From NCBI RefSeq assembly GCF_017744115.1, contig NZ_JAGHQW010000003.1:124001-188000 (forward strand): a DNA stretch of 64,000 nt, given 5' to 3'. Source of the DNA: Salinisphaera sp. G21_0. GTDB taxonomy: Bacteria > Pseudomonadota > Gammaproteobacteria > Pseudomonadales > Endozoicomonadaceae. Shown here in pieces: positions 15,865 to 25,942 of the stretch (its first letter is position 1; the number at the start of each line of letters is the position of its first letter). The notes beneath the pieces were generated by a model that did not search any database, was not told where the DNA came from, and saw nothing but the letters and a program-made list of their open reading frames with translations. A program made the position numbers and the translations under genes.

Positions 15865-18615
15865 ATGAAATCATGTTCAATGAATAACAACCTGTTCAGG
15901 CCTGCTGTACTGGCTCTGGCGATCAGCTCGTCAATATACCCAATGGTTGCTGAAGCGGCTGGCAAGGTTGCAGGGCGGTTAATGACTGAAGGGCGTCAGG
16001 TGGCATTGCAGGGAGCTTCAGTCCGTCTGGAAGAATTAAACCTGGAGACATCAACCAATCGTGAAGGAACGTTTACGTTCCCTGTTGTTAAAGCGGGTCA
16101 GTACACCTTAACGGTTCAATACCTGGGAGCAGAAACCCTGGCCAGGACCGTGACGGTGAAAGATGATCAGACATCAAGCGAGATATTTGAGCTGGCCATG
16201 GCCGGTGCAACCGAGGAAGTGCTGGTTGTAGGTCATGCCGCTAACCTGAACCGGGCCCTGAACCAGCAGAGAGTTGCCGATGGGATTATCAGTGCCGTTA
16301 ATGCCGATGCTATCGGACAGCTTCCCGATGCCAATGTGGCAGAAGCCTTGCGTCGGGTGTCCGGTGTCTCGGTTGAAATGGATCAGGGTGAAGGACGTAA
16401 GGTCAGTATTCGAGGATTGTCACCTGACCTTAACTCGGTTTCTATCAATGGGGTGATGGTGCCCTCACCAGACAGCGGTGACCGTGCCGTTAATCTCGAT
16501 GTTGTGTCGTCGGAGTTGCTGGAGTCTCTTCAGGTCATCAAAACCCTGACTCCGGATATGGACGCTGACGCCATTGGTGGCACTGTGAATATCAAAAGCC
16601 TGTCTGCTTTTGACCGGGATGGCTTTTTTTACAAAGTCAGTGGTGATGGATCCCACCATGGGGACACCGGGCAGAATAGCCCGGGGCTGGCGGCCACTGT
16701 CAGTGATATTTTCAGTGTGGGAGAGGGTCAGGATAATTTTGGCGTGGCAGGAGCCTTCAGCTGGAATAAGCGTCAATTCGGTTCTGAAAATATAGAGACC
16801 GGTGGGGCATGGAATTTTGATAACACGCCGCCGTTACTCGATGAAGTTGAGCTGAGGAACTACGACATTGAACGTGAACGGCTGGGAGCCACGCTGAATG
16901 TTGATTACCGGCCGGATAACGATAATGACCTCTACCTGAGAACCCTGTACAGCGAGTTTAAAGACACTGAACTGAGGGATCGGGTGACAATGGCGTTTGC
17001 TGGCGGTCTGGCAGAAGGGGTTACAGGCGCTCTTGATGGTGGTGAAGCGCAACGGGAGCTGAAAGATCGGGAAGAGATCCAGAAGATTGTCTCTGCTGTG
17101 GTTGGGGGCAGCTCCCGTCACCGGGAGTGGACCATGGAATACAGTGCCAGCTTCAGCCATGCCGAAGAGAAAAAGCCAGACAGTGTCGAGTCTGTTTTTG
17201 AAGCAACAGGCGTTACCGGCAACTTCAGTTATACCGATGGAAGCCAACCGGTTGTCGTCGGGCCCGATGACTTTTACCGGGCATCCGGTTACACATTTAC
17301 GGAAGCTGAAAAATCCACCGCCGAGACCGATGACCAGATTGTCAGTGTGAAGCTGGATCTTTCCAAAGACTTCCACTGGCAGAATCATCCGGCCATGGTG
17401 AAGTTTGGTGGCAAGGTCAGTCGTCGTGACAAAAAAGCTTCGGAAGATGTCTGGCTGGTGGAAAATATTAATCAGCCGATGACCGGTTTCGTCAATGGTG
17501 GTGTGGATTATTCATTGAGTAATTTTGGTCCGTCGGTTAATCCCGATGCCGTAAGGGATGTCATCAGTGGTCTTCCTGCAGTATTGGATGAGGAAAAATC
17601 CGCCATCGGAGACTACCAGATTACGGAAGACATTGATGCCGCGTATATCATGGGGAAAGTGGCTATTGACCGGTGGCGTTTCCTGACCGGCATTCGCTAT
17701 GAAGGAACAGAGTTTACCTCCCGTGGTTTTGGCTATGACAAAGACAACAGTGTGGCCATAGCCAAAACCAGCGATAAAAGCTATCGACATTGGCTGCCTG
17801 CCTTCCACGCCCGTTATCGTATAAACGACCATCAGCTGATAAGGGCAGCCTGGACCAACTCGGTAGTCCGGCCAACCTTTGAACAGGCCAGGCCAGGGTA
17901 TGTGGTGGAGCTGGGAGATAAGGCTGAGTTTGGTAACCCGGCGCTCAATCCCACGGAGTCCAGTAACCTGGATCTCGGCATAGAGACTTACCTGGGACGG
18001 GCCGGAGTATTTTCAGCGTTTGTGTTCTATAAGGATCTCAGGAATTTCATCTATACCACGGATCTGGGCGGGACGGGCGAATACGCGGCCTATTCCGAGG
18101 CCAGGGTCGCGGTCAACGGTGATTCGGGTAAGGTGTATGGACTTGAGCTGGCTTACTCTAAACAGTTTTCCGAGTTGCCTTCGCCCTGGAATGGATTGCT
18201 GCTGAATACCAACGCCACGTTTACTGATTCCAGTGCTGATGTCGCAGGCGTCGATGGTGGCTATCTGGTTACCCGCAATGTGAAATTACCCGGTCAGTCA
18301 GATATTACGGCCAATGTGGAGCTGGGTTATGACATGGACCGCTTCAGTTTGCGTCTGGCAGCCAATTACAAGTCCCGCTACCTGGATGAAATAACCCGGG
18401 TATCTGATTCACGCTATGACCTTTATGTGGATGACCATACGCAGATTGATTTAACCAGCCGTTACCAGATAGACGATCAGGTACAGGTTTTCTTCCAGGT
18501 GACTAACCTGAATGACGCCGCCTTTTATAAATACACCGGCAGCTCTGCCTATAACGCCCAGTATGAAGCGTATGGTCGCACCTACAAACTGGGTCTGACC
18601 CTGAGCAATTTTTGA
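15865..18615 (+). CDS. TonB-dependent outer membrane receptor (Xanthomonas/Caulobacter-type)
   Basis: This 916-aa receptor is exported (hydrophobic signal segment about 11-31 ending near VAEAA). A carboxypeptidase-regulatory-like beta-sandwich follows (about 33-105), then a plug domain (about 135-240) with DAIGQLPDANVAEALRRV, SIRGLSPDLNSV and DADAIGGTVNIK, and a 22-strand barrel ending in aromatic F. The plug signature is that of the large receptor class common in Xanthomonas and Caulobacter. The next gene overlaps the operon tightly and encodes a phytase-like lipoprotein, and the downstream genes supply a TonB system. I infer uptake of a phosphorylated substrate such as inositol phosphate. 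The Pho box upstream supports this. Confidence 0.93.
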   Translation: MKSCSMNNNLFRPAVLALAISSSIYPMVAEAAGKVAGRLMTEGRQVALQGASVRLEELNLETSTNREGTFTFPVVKAGQYTLTVQYLGAETLARTVTVKDDQTSSEIFELAMAGATEEVLVVGHAANLNRALNQQRVADGIISAVNADAIGQLPDANVAEALRRVSGVSVEMDQGEGRKVSIRGLSPDLNSVSINGVMVPSPDSGDRAVNLDVVSSELLESLQVIKTLTPDMDADAIGGTVNIKSLSAFDRDGFFYKVSGDGSHHGDTGQNSPGLAATVSDIFSVGEGQDNFGVAGAFSWNKRQFGSENIETGGAWNFDNTPPLLDEVELRNYDIERERLGATLNVDYRPDNDNDLYLRTLYSEFKDTELRDRVTMAFAGGLAEGVTGALDGGEAQRELKDREEIQKIVSAVVGGSSRHREWTMEYSASFSHAEEKKPDSVESVFEATGVTGNFSYTDGSQPVVVGPDDFYRASGYTFTEAEKSTAETDDQIVSVKLDLSKDFHWQNHPAMVKFGGKVSRRDKKASEDVWLVENINQPMTGFVNGGVDYSLSNFGPSVNPDAVRDVISGLPAVLDEEKSAIGDYQITEDIDAAYIMGKVAIDRWRFLTGIRYEGTEFTSRGFGYDKDNSVAIAKTSDKSYRHWLPAFHARYRINDHQLIRAAWTNSVVRPTFEQARPGYVVELGDKAEFGNPALNPTESSNLDLGIETYLGRAGVFSAFVFYKDLRNFIYTTDLGGTGEYAAYSEARVAVNGDSGKVYGLELAYSKQFSELPSPWNGLLLNTNATFTDSSADVAGVDGGYLVTRNVKLPGQSDITANVELGYDMDRFSLRLAANYKSRYLDEITRVSDSRYDLYVDDHTQIDLTSRYQIDDQVQVFFQVTNLNDAAFYKYTGSSAYNAQYEAYGRTYKLGLTLSNF

Positions 18616-18629
18616 TAGGTGGAATAACA

Positions 18630-20606
18630 ATGGAAAACTGTATTGTTATCAACGGTGTTATCAGAGCTGTTGGTGGGGCTGTCATGATCAGCCTGCTTGC
18701 TGGTTGTGCGGCTTTGACCGGGTCGGATGATGTCATTCTTGCCAGAGCCATGAGTAATACGTCAAACCTGTCGGGGGAAACCATTATCCCCTTAAAGGTT
18801 GGTGATCAGGGGCCCGAAATGTGGCTGGCGACCAGTGAACAACAGGGAACGCTGCTGCTGGACCGTCAGGGCGTCCATCTGGATGACCTCCCGGGTGAGA
18901 CGGAGCATCTTGATGTCCGGCACGGCGTGAAACTGGCAGGAGCCTCTGTATCCCTTGCCGCCACGGTGGACACGGCGGCTAATCGACCAATGATAGTGTC
19001 GGTGAATGGCCAGCAGGCCCGCCTGAAAAGGGAAGCGTTACTGCCCGCTCCAGACTTTGAAATAGAAGATATCTGTCTGTTTCGGGATCGACAGCAATTA
19101 ATCCATCTGTTTCTGGTGGATGGCGCGGGGCGTGGCCAGCAGTGGCTGGTGCTGGATAGTGCCAGCCAGACAGTTGTGCCGCGAAAAATCAGGGAGTTCA
19201 GTCTGCCACCTGGCAGCTCATCCTGCACGGTGGATGATGCCAATTCCAGATTATTTGTGCTGGAAGAAGAGCGCGGCATATGGATTTATCCAGCGGATCC
19301 AGAGGCCGGGGCAACCAGGAAGCCGCTATCACTGTCGCATACTATGGTCACGGGGCTTGCTGCCATCCCGAATGGATTGCTGGCCATAGATCCGGAACAA
19401 AAAACAGTTTACCGCTTTCTGTTGGATGCTGATGCCAATGTGGTGGAAAACTCCCAACGCTCCCTGTCTGGTATTGCAACCCCGGAGCAGCTGTCGGTTT
19501 ATCAACCCGCAAGCGATCCACAAACTGCGTCGGTTTTTTATCTTGGTTTATACGACGATGAAACGGATCAGTACTTTCACTCTGCTATAAAGTGGCCTGA
19601 GGCCATTATTGAAAACCTTCCTCAAGCTGCGCCACCTGTTATGGTCACAGTTGAGCCTGTCGTTCAGACCAGGCCCGTGGGGGTGCATGGTGATGTTGCG
19701 GATGATCCTGCGATCTGGGTAAATCGCGCAGACCCGGCAAACAGCCGTGTCATTGGCACCAATAAGAAACAGGGGCTGCATATCTATGATCTGAGTGGCA
19801 AGGAATTGCAGTTCTTTGCCAGTGGCCGGTTGAACAATGTGGATGTCCGATACAGTTTCTCCACTGCTGTGGGGCTGGTTGATCTTGCCGCAGCCAGTAA
19901 CCGCTCCAGTAACAGCATTGCCCTGTTCAGTATTCAACCGGACAGTGGCGAAGTGTCCGAGGCTGGTCTTGTAGCAACTGACTTGTCTGAAATCTATGGA
20001 CTTTGCATGTATCAGCCAGAGCCCGGTGCGATGCATGTTTTTGTCAATGATAAGGACGGTCGTTATCAGCAATACGAACTCTATCAGCAGGGACAGAAAA
20101 TTAACGGACGGAAGGTTCGCAGCTTCCGCGTCGCCTCTCAACCGGAAGGCTGTGTGGCGTTTGACCGACAGAGGGTGTTGTTTGTTGGTGAGGAGAGTGA
20201 GGGGGTCTGGACTATCGGGGCCGATGCCTCGGCAGGAACATTTCTCTCTCCGGTGGTTAAGACAGGAAGTCTGCTGCAAGACGACGTGGAGGGCATTGCC
20301 GTCTATGAGCAACCGGGCAACGCCTATCTGATTGTCTCCAGTCAGGGAAACGACAGTTATCTGGTCCTCGATGCCAATGCACCCTATCAGGTCAGGGGAT
20401 CATTCCGCGTTGGGATTAACGCCCGGGCAGGCATTGATGGTGCTTCAGAGACCGATGGACTGGACGTAACCAGTGCCGGGCTGGGTATGCATTTTTCCCG
20501 GGGAATGCTGGTGGTTCAGGATGGCCGTAACCGAATGCCGGAGGCGACACAGAACTTCAAATATATCCCGTGGCAGTCCATTCAAACCGCATTAAACCTG
20601 GAGTAA
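18630..20606 (+). CDS. Beta-propeller phytase-like lipoprotein (3-phytase family)
   Basis: The ATG at 18630 follows AGGTGG by 8 nt and gives 658 aa; the TTG at 18612 would overlap the receptor. The N-terminus is a lipoprotein signal with lipobox LAGC (Cys26). Two propeller-like halves follow. The C-terminal half (from about 350) has the phytase landmarks DDPAIWV, IGTNKKQGLHIYDLSGK and GLCMYQPEPG. Beta-propeller phytases are Ca-dependent enzymes that release phosphate from phytate. The N-terminal half resembles the degenerate first domain of dual-domain phytases. Anchored at the outer membrane or periplasm next to a TonB receptor, it would cleave substrate before or after import. Confidence 0.87.
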   Translation: MENCIVINGVIRAVGGAVMISLLAGCAALTGSDDVILARAMSNTSNLSGETIIPLKVGDQGPEMWLATSEQQGTLLLDRQGVHLDDLPGETEHLDVRHGVKLAGASVSLAATVDTAANRPMIVSVNGQQARLKREALLPAPDFEIEDICLFRDRQQLIHLFLVDGAGRGQQWLVLDSASQTVVPRKIREFSLPPGSSSCTVDDANSRLFVLEEERGIWIYPADPEAGATRKPLSLSHTMVTGLAAIPNGLLAIDPEQKTVYRFLLDADANVVENSQRSLSGIATPEQLSVYQPASDPQTASVFYLGLYDDETDQYFHSAIKWPEAIIENLPQAAPPVMVTVEPVVQTRPVGVHGDVADDPAIWVNRADPANSRVIGTNKKQGLHIYDLSGKELQFFASGRLNNVDVRYSFSTAVGLVDLAAASNRSSNSIALFSIQPDSGEVSEAGLVATDLSEIYGLCMYQPEPGAMHVFVNDKDGRYQQYELYQQGQKINGRKVRSFRVASQPEGCVAFDRQRVLFVGEESEGVWTIGADASAGTFLSPVVKTGSLLQDDVEGIAVYEQPGNAYLIVSSQGNDSYLVLDANAPYQVRGSFRVGINARAGIDGASETDGLDVTSAGLGMHFSRGMLVVQDGRNRMPEATQNFKYIPWQSIQTALNLE

Positions 20607-20609
20607 GCC

Positions 20610-21464
20610 GTGAGAGACCTTCTTGCAGGAAAGCGCAGAAAAAGGAAGTCCGCTGTTGCTGGCATCAGCAGGATACAGCCAACCCGTTACCTGCCCGCCA
20701 TGCTGTTGGCCCTGGGCGTCTGGGGCAACACGCTGGCCAGTTCATCAGTGAATGATCTGACCACATTGGGGCAGCAGCGGATTGAAGCCAATCAACAGGC
20801 ACAGAAGACCATTGAGGCTATCGATGATGAGACGGACAGGATGGAAACCCGGTGGTTTCAACAGATGAAACAGCTGGAGGGGCTTAAGGTTTATAACCGG
20901 ATTCTGCTGAATCAGGTGGATGAACAACAGCGGGAAATGGCCGAAATCAATGCGTCGATTGAACGGGCCGTGGATATTGAGCGACAGGTCATCCCCCTGA
21001 TTGATCGTATGATCACAGGTTTGGAGCAGTTTATCCGATTGGATGTCCCTTTTCTGCAGTTAGAAAGGCGTCAGCGACTGGATAACCTGAAATCCATGTT
21101 GAATGACCCGGATGTCGCTACCGCTGATAAACTGGCGAATGTCTTTGCGGCCTACCGGGAAGAGAATAAATACGGCAGGACCATCGAGGCCTATCGGGGG
21201 GAAATGGTGCTGGATAATCAAACACTCCCGGTGGAGTTTCTGAGAATCGGGCGAGTTGCGCTGCTTTATCAGACGCCCGCAAAGGACCGGATGGGAGCCT
21301 GGAATCCCGGGCTGCGCCAATGGGTCTCCCTGAACCCTTCTGAATACCGCCGACAGATGCACAAGGGGATACAGATTGCCCGCAAACAGATCGCTCCAGA
21401 CTTGCTGGAAGTACCGGTTTTTCAGATTGAGTCTGTCAAAGCCTCTGCTGGAGGTCAATCATGA
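20610..21464 (+). CDS. DUF3450 family protein, TonB2-system associated
   Basis: The GTG start lies 3 nt after the phytase-like gene and is preceded by CTGGAG at good spacing. The 284-aa product has an N-terminal hydrophobic segment (LPAMLLALGVWGNTLASS) and then a long coiled coil (about 50-125) rich in Gln, Glu and Arg. The remainder contains LAGYR-like and LRIGRVALLYQTPA stretches typical of DUF3450. In Vibrio, Shewanella and relatives DUF3450 genes sit directly upstream of the long ExbB homologue of TonB2 clusters. The role is probably periplasmic, helping couple the energy complex to the receptor. It overlaps the next gene by ATGA. Confidence 0.85.
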   Translation: MRDLLAGKRRKRKSAVAGISRIQPTRYLPAMLLALGVWGNTLASSSVNDLTTLGQQRIEANQQAQKTIEAIDDETDRMETRWFQQMKQLEGLKVYNRILLNQVDEQQREMAEINASIERAVDIERQVIPLIDRMITGLEQFIRLDVPFLQLERRQRLDNLKSMLNDPDVATADKLANVFAAYREENKYGRTIEAYRGEMVLDNQTLPVEFLRIGRVALLYQTPAKDRMGAWNPGLRQWVSLNPSEYRRQMHKGIQIARKQIAPDLLEVPVFQIESVKASAGGQS

Positions 21465-22939
21465 TCCGTAGATTGCTAACCATTACATTAATAGTGCTGG
21501 CACCGTTGCTGCTATCAAAGGCGGCTATCGCCGAAACCACTGCCAATCATAATGGACAGCCTGTTCAGACTCAGCCATTAACCATGGAGGCGTTGTTACA
21601 GCAATTACAACAGGGTATGCAAAATGATCGTCAGCTTAACCAGCAGCGTTTGTTGCAATTCAGAAATGACAGAGCACTGCAGCAGGAAAAACTTCGGCTG
21701 CTGCAACAGGAGGTCACTGCGGTTGAGAAACAGGGGCGAACCCTGGAAGCAGAGTTTGACCAGAACAGTCAACAACTGGCGACGCTTAATGACACACTGT
21801 CGTTGAAGCTGGGAGCAATGAAGGCATTGTTTGGCTCGCTTCAGCAGGTAGCCAATGAAACCCGTGCAGACTTTGCTGACTCTCTGACCCAGGCCCAGTT
21901 TCCTGAACGGGATGGTTTTCTCAAAGCATTTTCTGAAAAGATGGGCAGTGCTACCCGCCTGCCAGACTTGCATGAGCTTGAGCGGCTCTGGTTTGAGTTG
22001 CAAAGGGAGATGGTCGAGTCGGGTAAAGTGGTGCGTTTTGATACTACCGTGAATCTGCCGGATAGTGGTCAATCCGTCGAGTCAGTGACCCGTATCGGAT
22101 TGTTCAATCTGGTTCATAACGGCAGCTACCTCGCCTATGCCCCGGAAACAGGCCAGTTGATGACTTTGCCCCGCCAGCCCGATGACCGCTATCTGGACAA
22201 GCTGTCCAGTCTGGACGGTGCTCAACCATTGCCGCTCAATATTGCCATTGATCCCACCCGTGGGCAGCTGCTGACGATGCTGGTTGATGTGCCGGGGCTG
22301 GTGGATCGCATCGGGCAGGGGGGGGCTATTGGTTATGGCATTCTTGCCCTTGGGCTGCTGGCGCTGATCATCAGCCTTGAACGGTTTGTGTCGTTTTTCT
22401 GGCTGGGGAGAAAAGTCAACTGGCAACTGCGCCACAGGGAAACCCCGGTGGCTGACAATCCCCTTGGACGCCTGCTGCTGGGCTTCAGTCGCTATGGTCA
22501 ACACTCTGCCGAGGCGCTGGAGCTGGGGCTCAGTGAGATTCTGACCCATGAGATACCGGCACTGAATCGTCGGCTGGTTCTGCTGAAAACCATTGCGGTC
22601 ATTACCCCATTGATGGGCCTGCTTGGTACAGTCACCGGCATGATCATTACCTTTCAGGCCATTACCCTGTTTGGGACCGGGGATCCCAGGCTGATGGCCG
22701 GCGGCATTTCCCAGGCGTTGGTTACCACGGTACTGGGCTTGACCGTTGCCATTCCCACCATGCTACTGCACGCCCTGGTCAGTGGCAGGGCAAAAGCACT
22801 GGCCCAGATTATGGAAGAGCAGGCGGCCAGCCTGATTACCGGGGTTTCTGACCGTCCGGTGTCGGCGACTGGTGAGTCTTTGGTCAAACGTGCCGGTAAT
22901 GAACAGCCCAGCCGTCGTTATTCTGAAGAATTTGCCTGA
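21461..22939 (+). CDS. MotA/TolQ/ExbB proton channel family protein with long N-terminal extension (TtpC-like)
   Basis: The 492-aa protein has a signal peptide (LLTITLIVLAPLLLSKAAIA), a periplasmic coiled coil (about 45-110) and, from about 285 on, a TolQ/ExbB channel domain. The latter has a first membrane helix (AIGYGILALGLLALIISLERFV) and the conserved pair around LLKTIAVITPLMGLLGTVTG and TTVLGLTVAIPTMLLH. TtpC proteins of Vibrio TonB2 systems have this exact build and are required, with ExbB2-ExbD2-TonB2, for energising receptors. It overlaps the DUF3450 gene by 4 nt. Confidence 0.92.
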   Translation: MIRRLLTITLIVLAPLLLSKAAIAETTANHNGQPVQTQPLTMEALLQQLQQGMQNDRQLNQQRLLQFRNDRALQQEKLRLLQQEVTAVEKQGRTLEAEFDQNSQQLATLNDTLSLKLGAMKALFGSLQQVANETRADFADSLTQAQFPERDGFLKAFSEKMGSATRLPDLHELERLWFELQREMVESGKVVRFDTTVNLPDSGQSVESVTRIGLFNLVHNGSYLAYAPETGQLMTLPRQPDDRYLDKLSSLDGAQPLPLNIAIDPTRGQLLTMLVDVPGLVDRIGQGGAIGYGILALGLLALIISLERFVSFFWLGRKVNWQLRHRETPVADNPLGRLLLGFSRYGQHSAEALELGLSEILTHEIPALNRRLVLLKTIAVITPLMGLLGTVTGMIITFQAITLFGTGDPRLMAGGISQALVTTVLGLTVAIPTMLLHALVSGRAKALAQIMEEQAASLITGVSDRPVSATGESLVKRAGNEQPSRRYSEEFA

Positions 22940-22950
22940 GGAGGTCACGG

Positions 22951-23538
22951 ATGTTCGATATGCCATGGTCGATGCTTCAGGATTTTCTTGACCAGGGTGG
23001 CCCGGTGCTGATGGTGATTGGCACGGTCACTGTCTTTCTTTGGAGCCTGATTCTGGACCGGGTGCTCTATCTGAAAAAATATCACCGTGCCATGGTACAG
23101 CAGGTGATTGCTGGCTGGCATGAGCACACACGGGGTTTGCCGAAAAGCGAGCAGCCGCTTCGCAGTCGCCTGACCCGGTGCACTATGGGCCGGGTTGACA
23201 GAAATATGCCATTGATAAAAACGATCATTGCCGTTTGCCCCCTGCTGGGTCTGCTGGGGACAGTCACCGGTATGGTGGCAGTGTTTGAAGTCATGTCAGT
23301 AGCAGGTACCGGCAATGCAAGAGCGATGGCTGCCGGTGTTTCCAGGGCCACCATTCCCACCATGGCCGGTATGGTGGTGGCGCTGTCGGGGCTGCTGGCG
23401 ATGCTCTGGTTAAAGCAGCGTTGCAATAAAGAGCGGGACTACCTTAACCGGCAGCTGAGTCTGTCGCAGAACCAGGGCTCTGTACCAGCGATGGGCACAG
23501 GCTTGCGTGTGACTGACCAAGGGAGAGAAACGAGATGA
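22951..23538 (+). CDS. exbB: Biopolymer transport protein ExbB (TonB2-type short form)
   Basis: The 195-aa proton channel subunit has three membrane helices: GPVLMVIGTVTVFLWSLIL near the start, then LIKTIIAVCPLLGLLGTVTG and the MAGMVVALSGLLAMLWL region. The Gly-Thr-Val-Thr-Gly motif and Thr/Ser-lined helix are conserved in the proton pathway. A strong GAGGAGG ribosome site precedes the ATG by 8 nt. It is shorter than classical ExbB (about 240 aa), as usual for the second ExbB in TonB2 operons, and overlaps exbD by 4 nt. Confidence 0.92.
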   Translation: MFDMPWSMLQDFLDQGGPVLMVIGTVTVFLWSLILDRVLYLKKYHRAMVQQVIAGWHEHTRGLPKSEQPLRSRLTRCTMGRVDRNMPLIKTIIAVCPLLGLLGTVTGMVAVFEVMSVAGTGNARAMAAGVSRATIPTMAGMVVALSGLLAMLWLKQRCNKERDYLNRQLSLSQNQGSVPAMGTGLRVTDQGRETR

Positions 23539-23948
23539 GAAAGTTTGCCTGGCAGCAGGAGGAGGATCAGGAACTCAATATCGACATGACCCCCATGCTG
23601 GATGTTGTGTTTATCCTGCTGATATTTTTTATAGTGACAGCCAGTTTTATCAGGGAAACCGGTATCGAGGTGAATCGCCCACAGGCCTCAACCGGGAAGC
23701 AACAGGAAAGTGCCGCCATACTGGTGGCACTTGGGGCAGACGACACTTTCTGGATTGATGGGCGTCAGGTCGAGAGCCATAGTATCCGGGCCAATATCGA
23801 GCGATTGCACAGTGAGAATCCCCAGGGCACCCTGGTGATTCAAGCCGACAGAATGTCCCGTAATGAGGCATTGATTACGGTTATGGATGCGGCACGTGCT
23901 GCCGGGGTTGAGAACCTGGCCATTGCTACGCGGGAGGCCGGTTCCTGA
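23535..23948 (+). CDS. exbD: Biopolymer transport protein ExbD
   Basis: The 137-aa protein has a short cytoplasmic N-terminus, the conserved INIDMTPMLDVVFILLIFF-type helix (here LNIDMTPMLDVVF, with the essential membrane Asp) and a periplasmic domain with VIQADRMSRNEALITVMDAAR. ExbD works with ExbB to pass proton-motive force to TonB. It overlaps both neighbours, consistent with one polycistronic message. Confidence 0.95.
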   Translation: MRKFAWQQEEDQELNIDMTPMLDVVFILLIFFIVTASFIRETGIEVNRPQASTGKQQESAAILVALGADDTFWIDGRQVESHSIRANIERLHSENPQGTLVIQADRMSRNEALITVMDAARAAGVENLAIATREAGS

Positions 23949-24601
23949 TGTTTCACCAGCAGGTTACCCTGCGAGGCAGCGGGTTATTGAATCTATCGAC
24001 CCGTTTTTTTGCCCTGGTTCTGGCAGCACTTATTGCCTTATTACTTTTTTTGGGGATGAAAGCACTGATTTCCCCTTCGGAAAGTCATCTTGATCGACCG
24101 CCGGCCAGGGATATGCTGGATTTTGTGCGCGTTAAAACCGTTGAAAAAACAGTGGAAAAAAAACAGAAGGCAGCACCACCCGAAGCGCCGGTCATCCCTC
24201 CATCACCACCCATGCCTGCCTTTACCAGTGAGTTGCCAGCGCTTGAGCACATCCCCCTGCCATCGCCCACAGTAGCGCCCGGTATCGCCATGAATGATCT
24301 TGGGTTTAATCTGGGTGCTATGGAAGAAGCGGACTACCTGCCCATTGTTAAAGTGGCACCGGTCTACCCCGAGCGTGCCCTGAACCGTGGCGTCGAAGGG
24401 CAGTGTACCGTTGAATATACCGTGAACCGGGATGGCTCGGTTCGTGATGTCGCCGTGATTGAGTCTCTGTGTGACAGCTGGTTGTTTCACAGGCCTTCTG
24501 TTCAGGCTGCCATTCGTTTTCGCTATCAACCCAGAATGGTTGATGGTCAGGCGGTGGAGGTCTTTGGGCTTCGTAATCAGTTTACCTACCGGATACAGTG
24601 A
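23948..24601 (+). CDS. tonB: TonB energy transducer (TonB2-type)
   Basis: The 217-aa protein has one N-terminal membrane helix (FALVLAALIALLLFLGM), a Pro/Lys-rich periplasmic spacer (about 65-110) and a C-terminal TonB domain from about 130 with YPERALNRGVEGQCTVEYTV and the closing NQFTYRIQ. It physically opens TonB-dependent receptors; the adjacent receptor at 15865 is the obvious client. It starts in a TGATG overlap with exbD. Confidence 0.94.
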   Translation: MFHQQVTLRGSGLLNLSTRFFALVLAALIALLLFLGMKALISPSESHLDRPPARDMLDFVRVKTVEKTVEKKQKAAPPEAPVIPPSPPMPAFTSELPALEHIPLPSPTVAPGIAMNDLGFNLGAMEEADYLPIVKVAPVYPERALNRGVEGQCTVEYTVNRDGSVRDVAVIESLCDSWLFHRPSVQAAIRFRYQPRMVDGQAVEVFGLRNQFTYRIQ

Positions 24602-25902
24602 TGACCATAAAATGGGATTTACCACCGCATGTAAAACACACAACAGCCATGTTCTGGCTCAGGCTTTGCTGTTTTGTCGGGCTGTTGTCTGCAGTTTTTC
24701 CGATTGAGGCCAGCCCCGAAAATACTCACGCACTTTCTCAGCCAGTGTATAAAACTCTGGAAGTGGCCCGGGCCCATACGCTCAATGGTGCCTATGCTGA
24801 GGCGGGCCAGCTGATCGCCAGCCTGCAAAAAGACGACTCGCTGTCAGCCTATGAAAAAGCACAGGTGTGGAATCTGGCAGGCTATGTGGATTACCTCCGT
24901 GGATTCATTCCCCGGGCGATCAGCGCCTATGAGGTGGTGTTGCAACAGGCAGATATTCCTGAGTCTTTGCTGATCAGCACCCATCGGACACTGGCACAAC
25001 TCTGGTTTATGGAAGCCGGGTACCGTAAGGCACTGTCGTATGCTGAGCAAATCCGGTCTGCTGATGCTGCAGCGGATAGCCGTCATGTTGATAGCAGCCT
25101 TCAGGTCCTGATGGCTCACTGTCATTATCAGTTGTCTGACTATCGCAGGTCTGCTGCCTTGATTTCATCAGTTATTGAGCAAGCCGGTCAACCCGAAGAA
25201 AGCTGGCTGCAACTATTAAGAGCCAGCTATCAGGCTCAGAATGATTATGAAAAAACCGCCCGGGTGCTTGAGACTATGGTAGAACTTTTTGGCAAACCGG
25301 ACTATTTCCTGGCACTGTCGGCAACCTACAGTCAGCTTGGGCAACAGGCCAGGCAGATCAGCCTGCTGGAAAGTCTCTATGAAAAACAACAGCTGACCAG
25401 TGCTTCTCATCTGAAAGCCCTGGGCATTCTCTATGTTCAGCAGGGTATGCCAGCAAAAGCTGCTGCGGTGCTGGGTTACGGCATCGACAGCAACCACCTT
25501 GAAGCGTCCGCAGAGAATCTGCGTCTTCTGGCACAGGCCTGGCTCCGGGCCCGGAACAATGACAATGCCATTAAGGTTCTGGTCAGGGCATCGTCGCTCC
25601 ATAACGATAAAAAAATCGATCTTTTGCTGGCCAGGACGTTTCTGTCCATGCGTGATTGGGGCAGTGCGGCAACCCGTTTACAACGGGTGCTTGATAACCA
25701 GGGCAACAAAGACTCCGAAGTATGGCTACTGCTGGGCATGGCAAGGTTTCACCAAGGGGACTATGCCAGCGCTGAGTCGGCCTTTATCAATGCCCGTGAC
25801 CGGGGAAAGGTATGGGTGCAGAACTCAGCCCGGCAATGGCTCAGCCATGTGCAGGCTGAGCAGAAAAAGTCGATGACTGCAACGGCAGGTCTGGCAATGT
25901 AA
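24601..25902 (+). CDS. TPR-repeat protein of the TonB2 operon
   Basis: The ATG at 24601 overlaps the tonB stop (a GTG one codon earlier is also possible). The 433-aa product has a signal peptide (WLRLCCFVGLLSAVFPIEA) and then tetratricopeptide-like helical repeats throughout, with patterns such as AQVWNLAGYVDYLRGFIPRA and YLALSATYSQLGQQARQ. A TPR protein is the usual last gene of TonB2 clusters, where it is thought to support the complex from the periplasm or outer membrane. No further client information is visible. Confidence 0.85.
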   Translation: MTIKWDLPPHVKHTTAMFWLRLCCFVGLLSAVFPIEASPENTHALSQPVYKTLEVARAHTLNGAYAEAGQLIASLQKDDSLSAYEKAQVWNLAGYVDYLRGFIPRAISAYEVVLQQADIPESLLISTHRTLAQLWFMEAGYRKALSYAEQIRSADAAADSRHVDSSLQVLMAHCHYQLSDYRRSAALISSVIEQAGQPEESWLQLLRASYQAQNDYEKTARVLETMVELFGKPDYFLALSATYSQLGQQARQISLLESLYEKQQLTSASHLKALGILYVQQGMPAKAAAVLGYGIDSNHLEASAENLRLLAQAWLRARNNDNAIKVLVRASSLHNDKKIDLLLARTFLSMRDWGSAATRLQRVLDNQGNKDSEVWLLLGMARFHQGDYASAESAFINARDRGKVWVQNSARQWLSHVQAEQKKSMTATAGLAM

Positions 25903-25942
25903 TTGACCACGTAACCGGATATTGAGCTGATTTAACCGGATT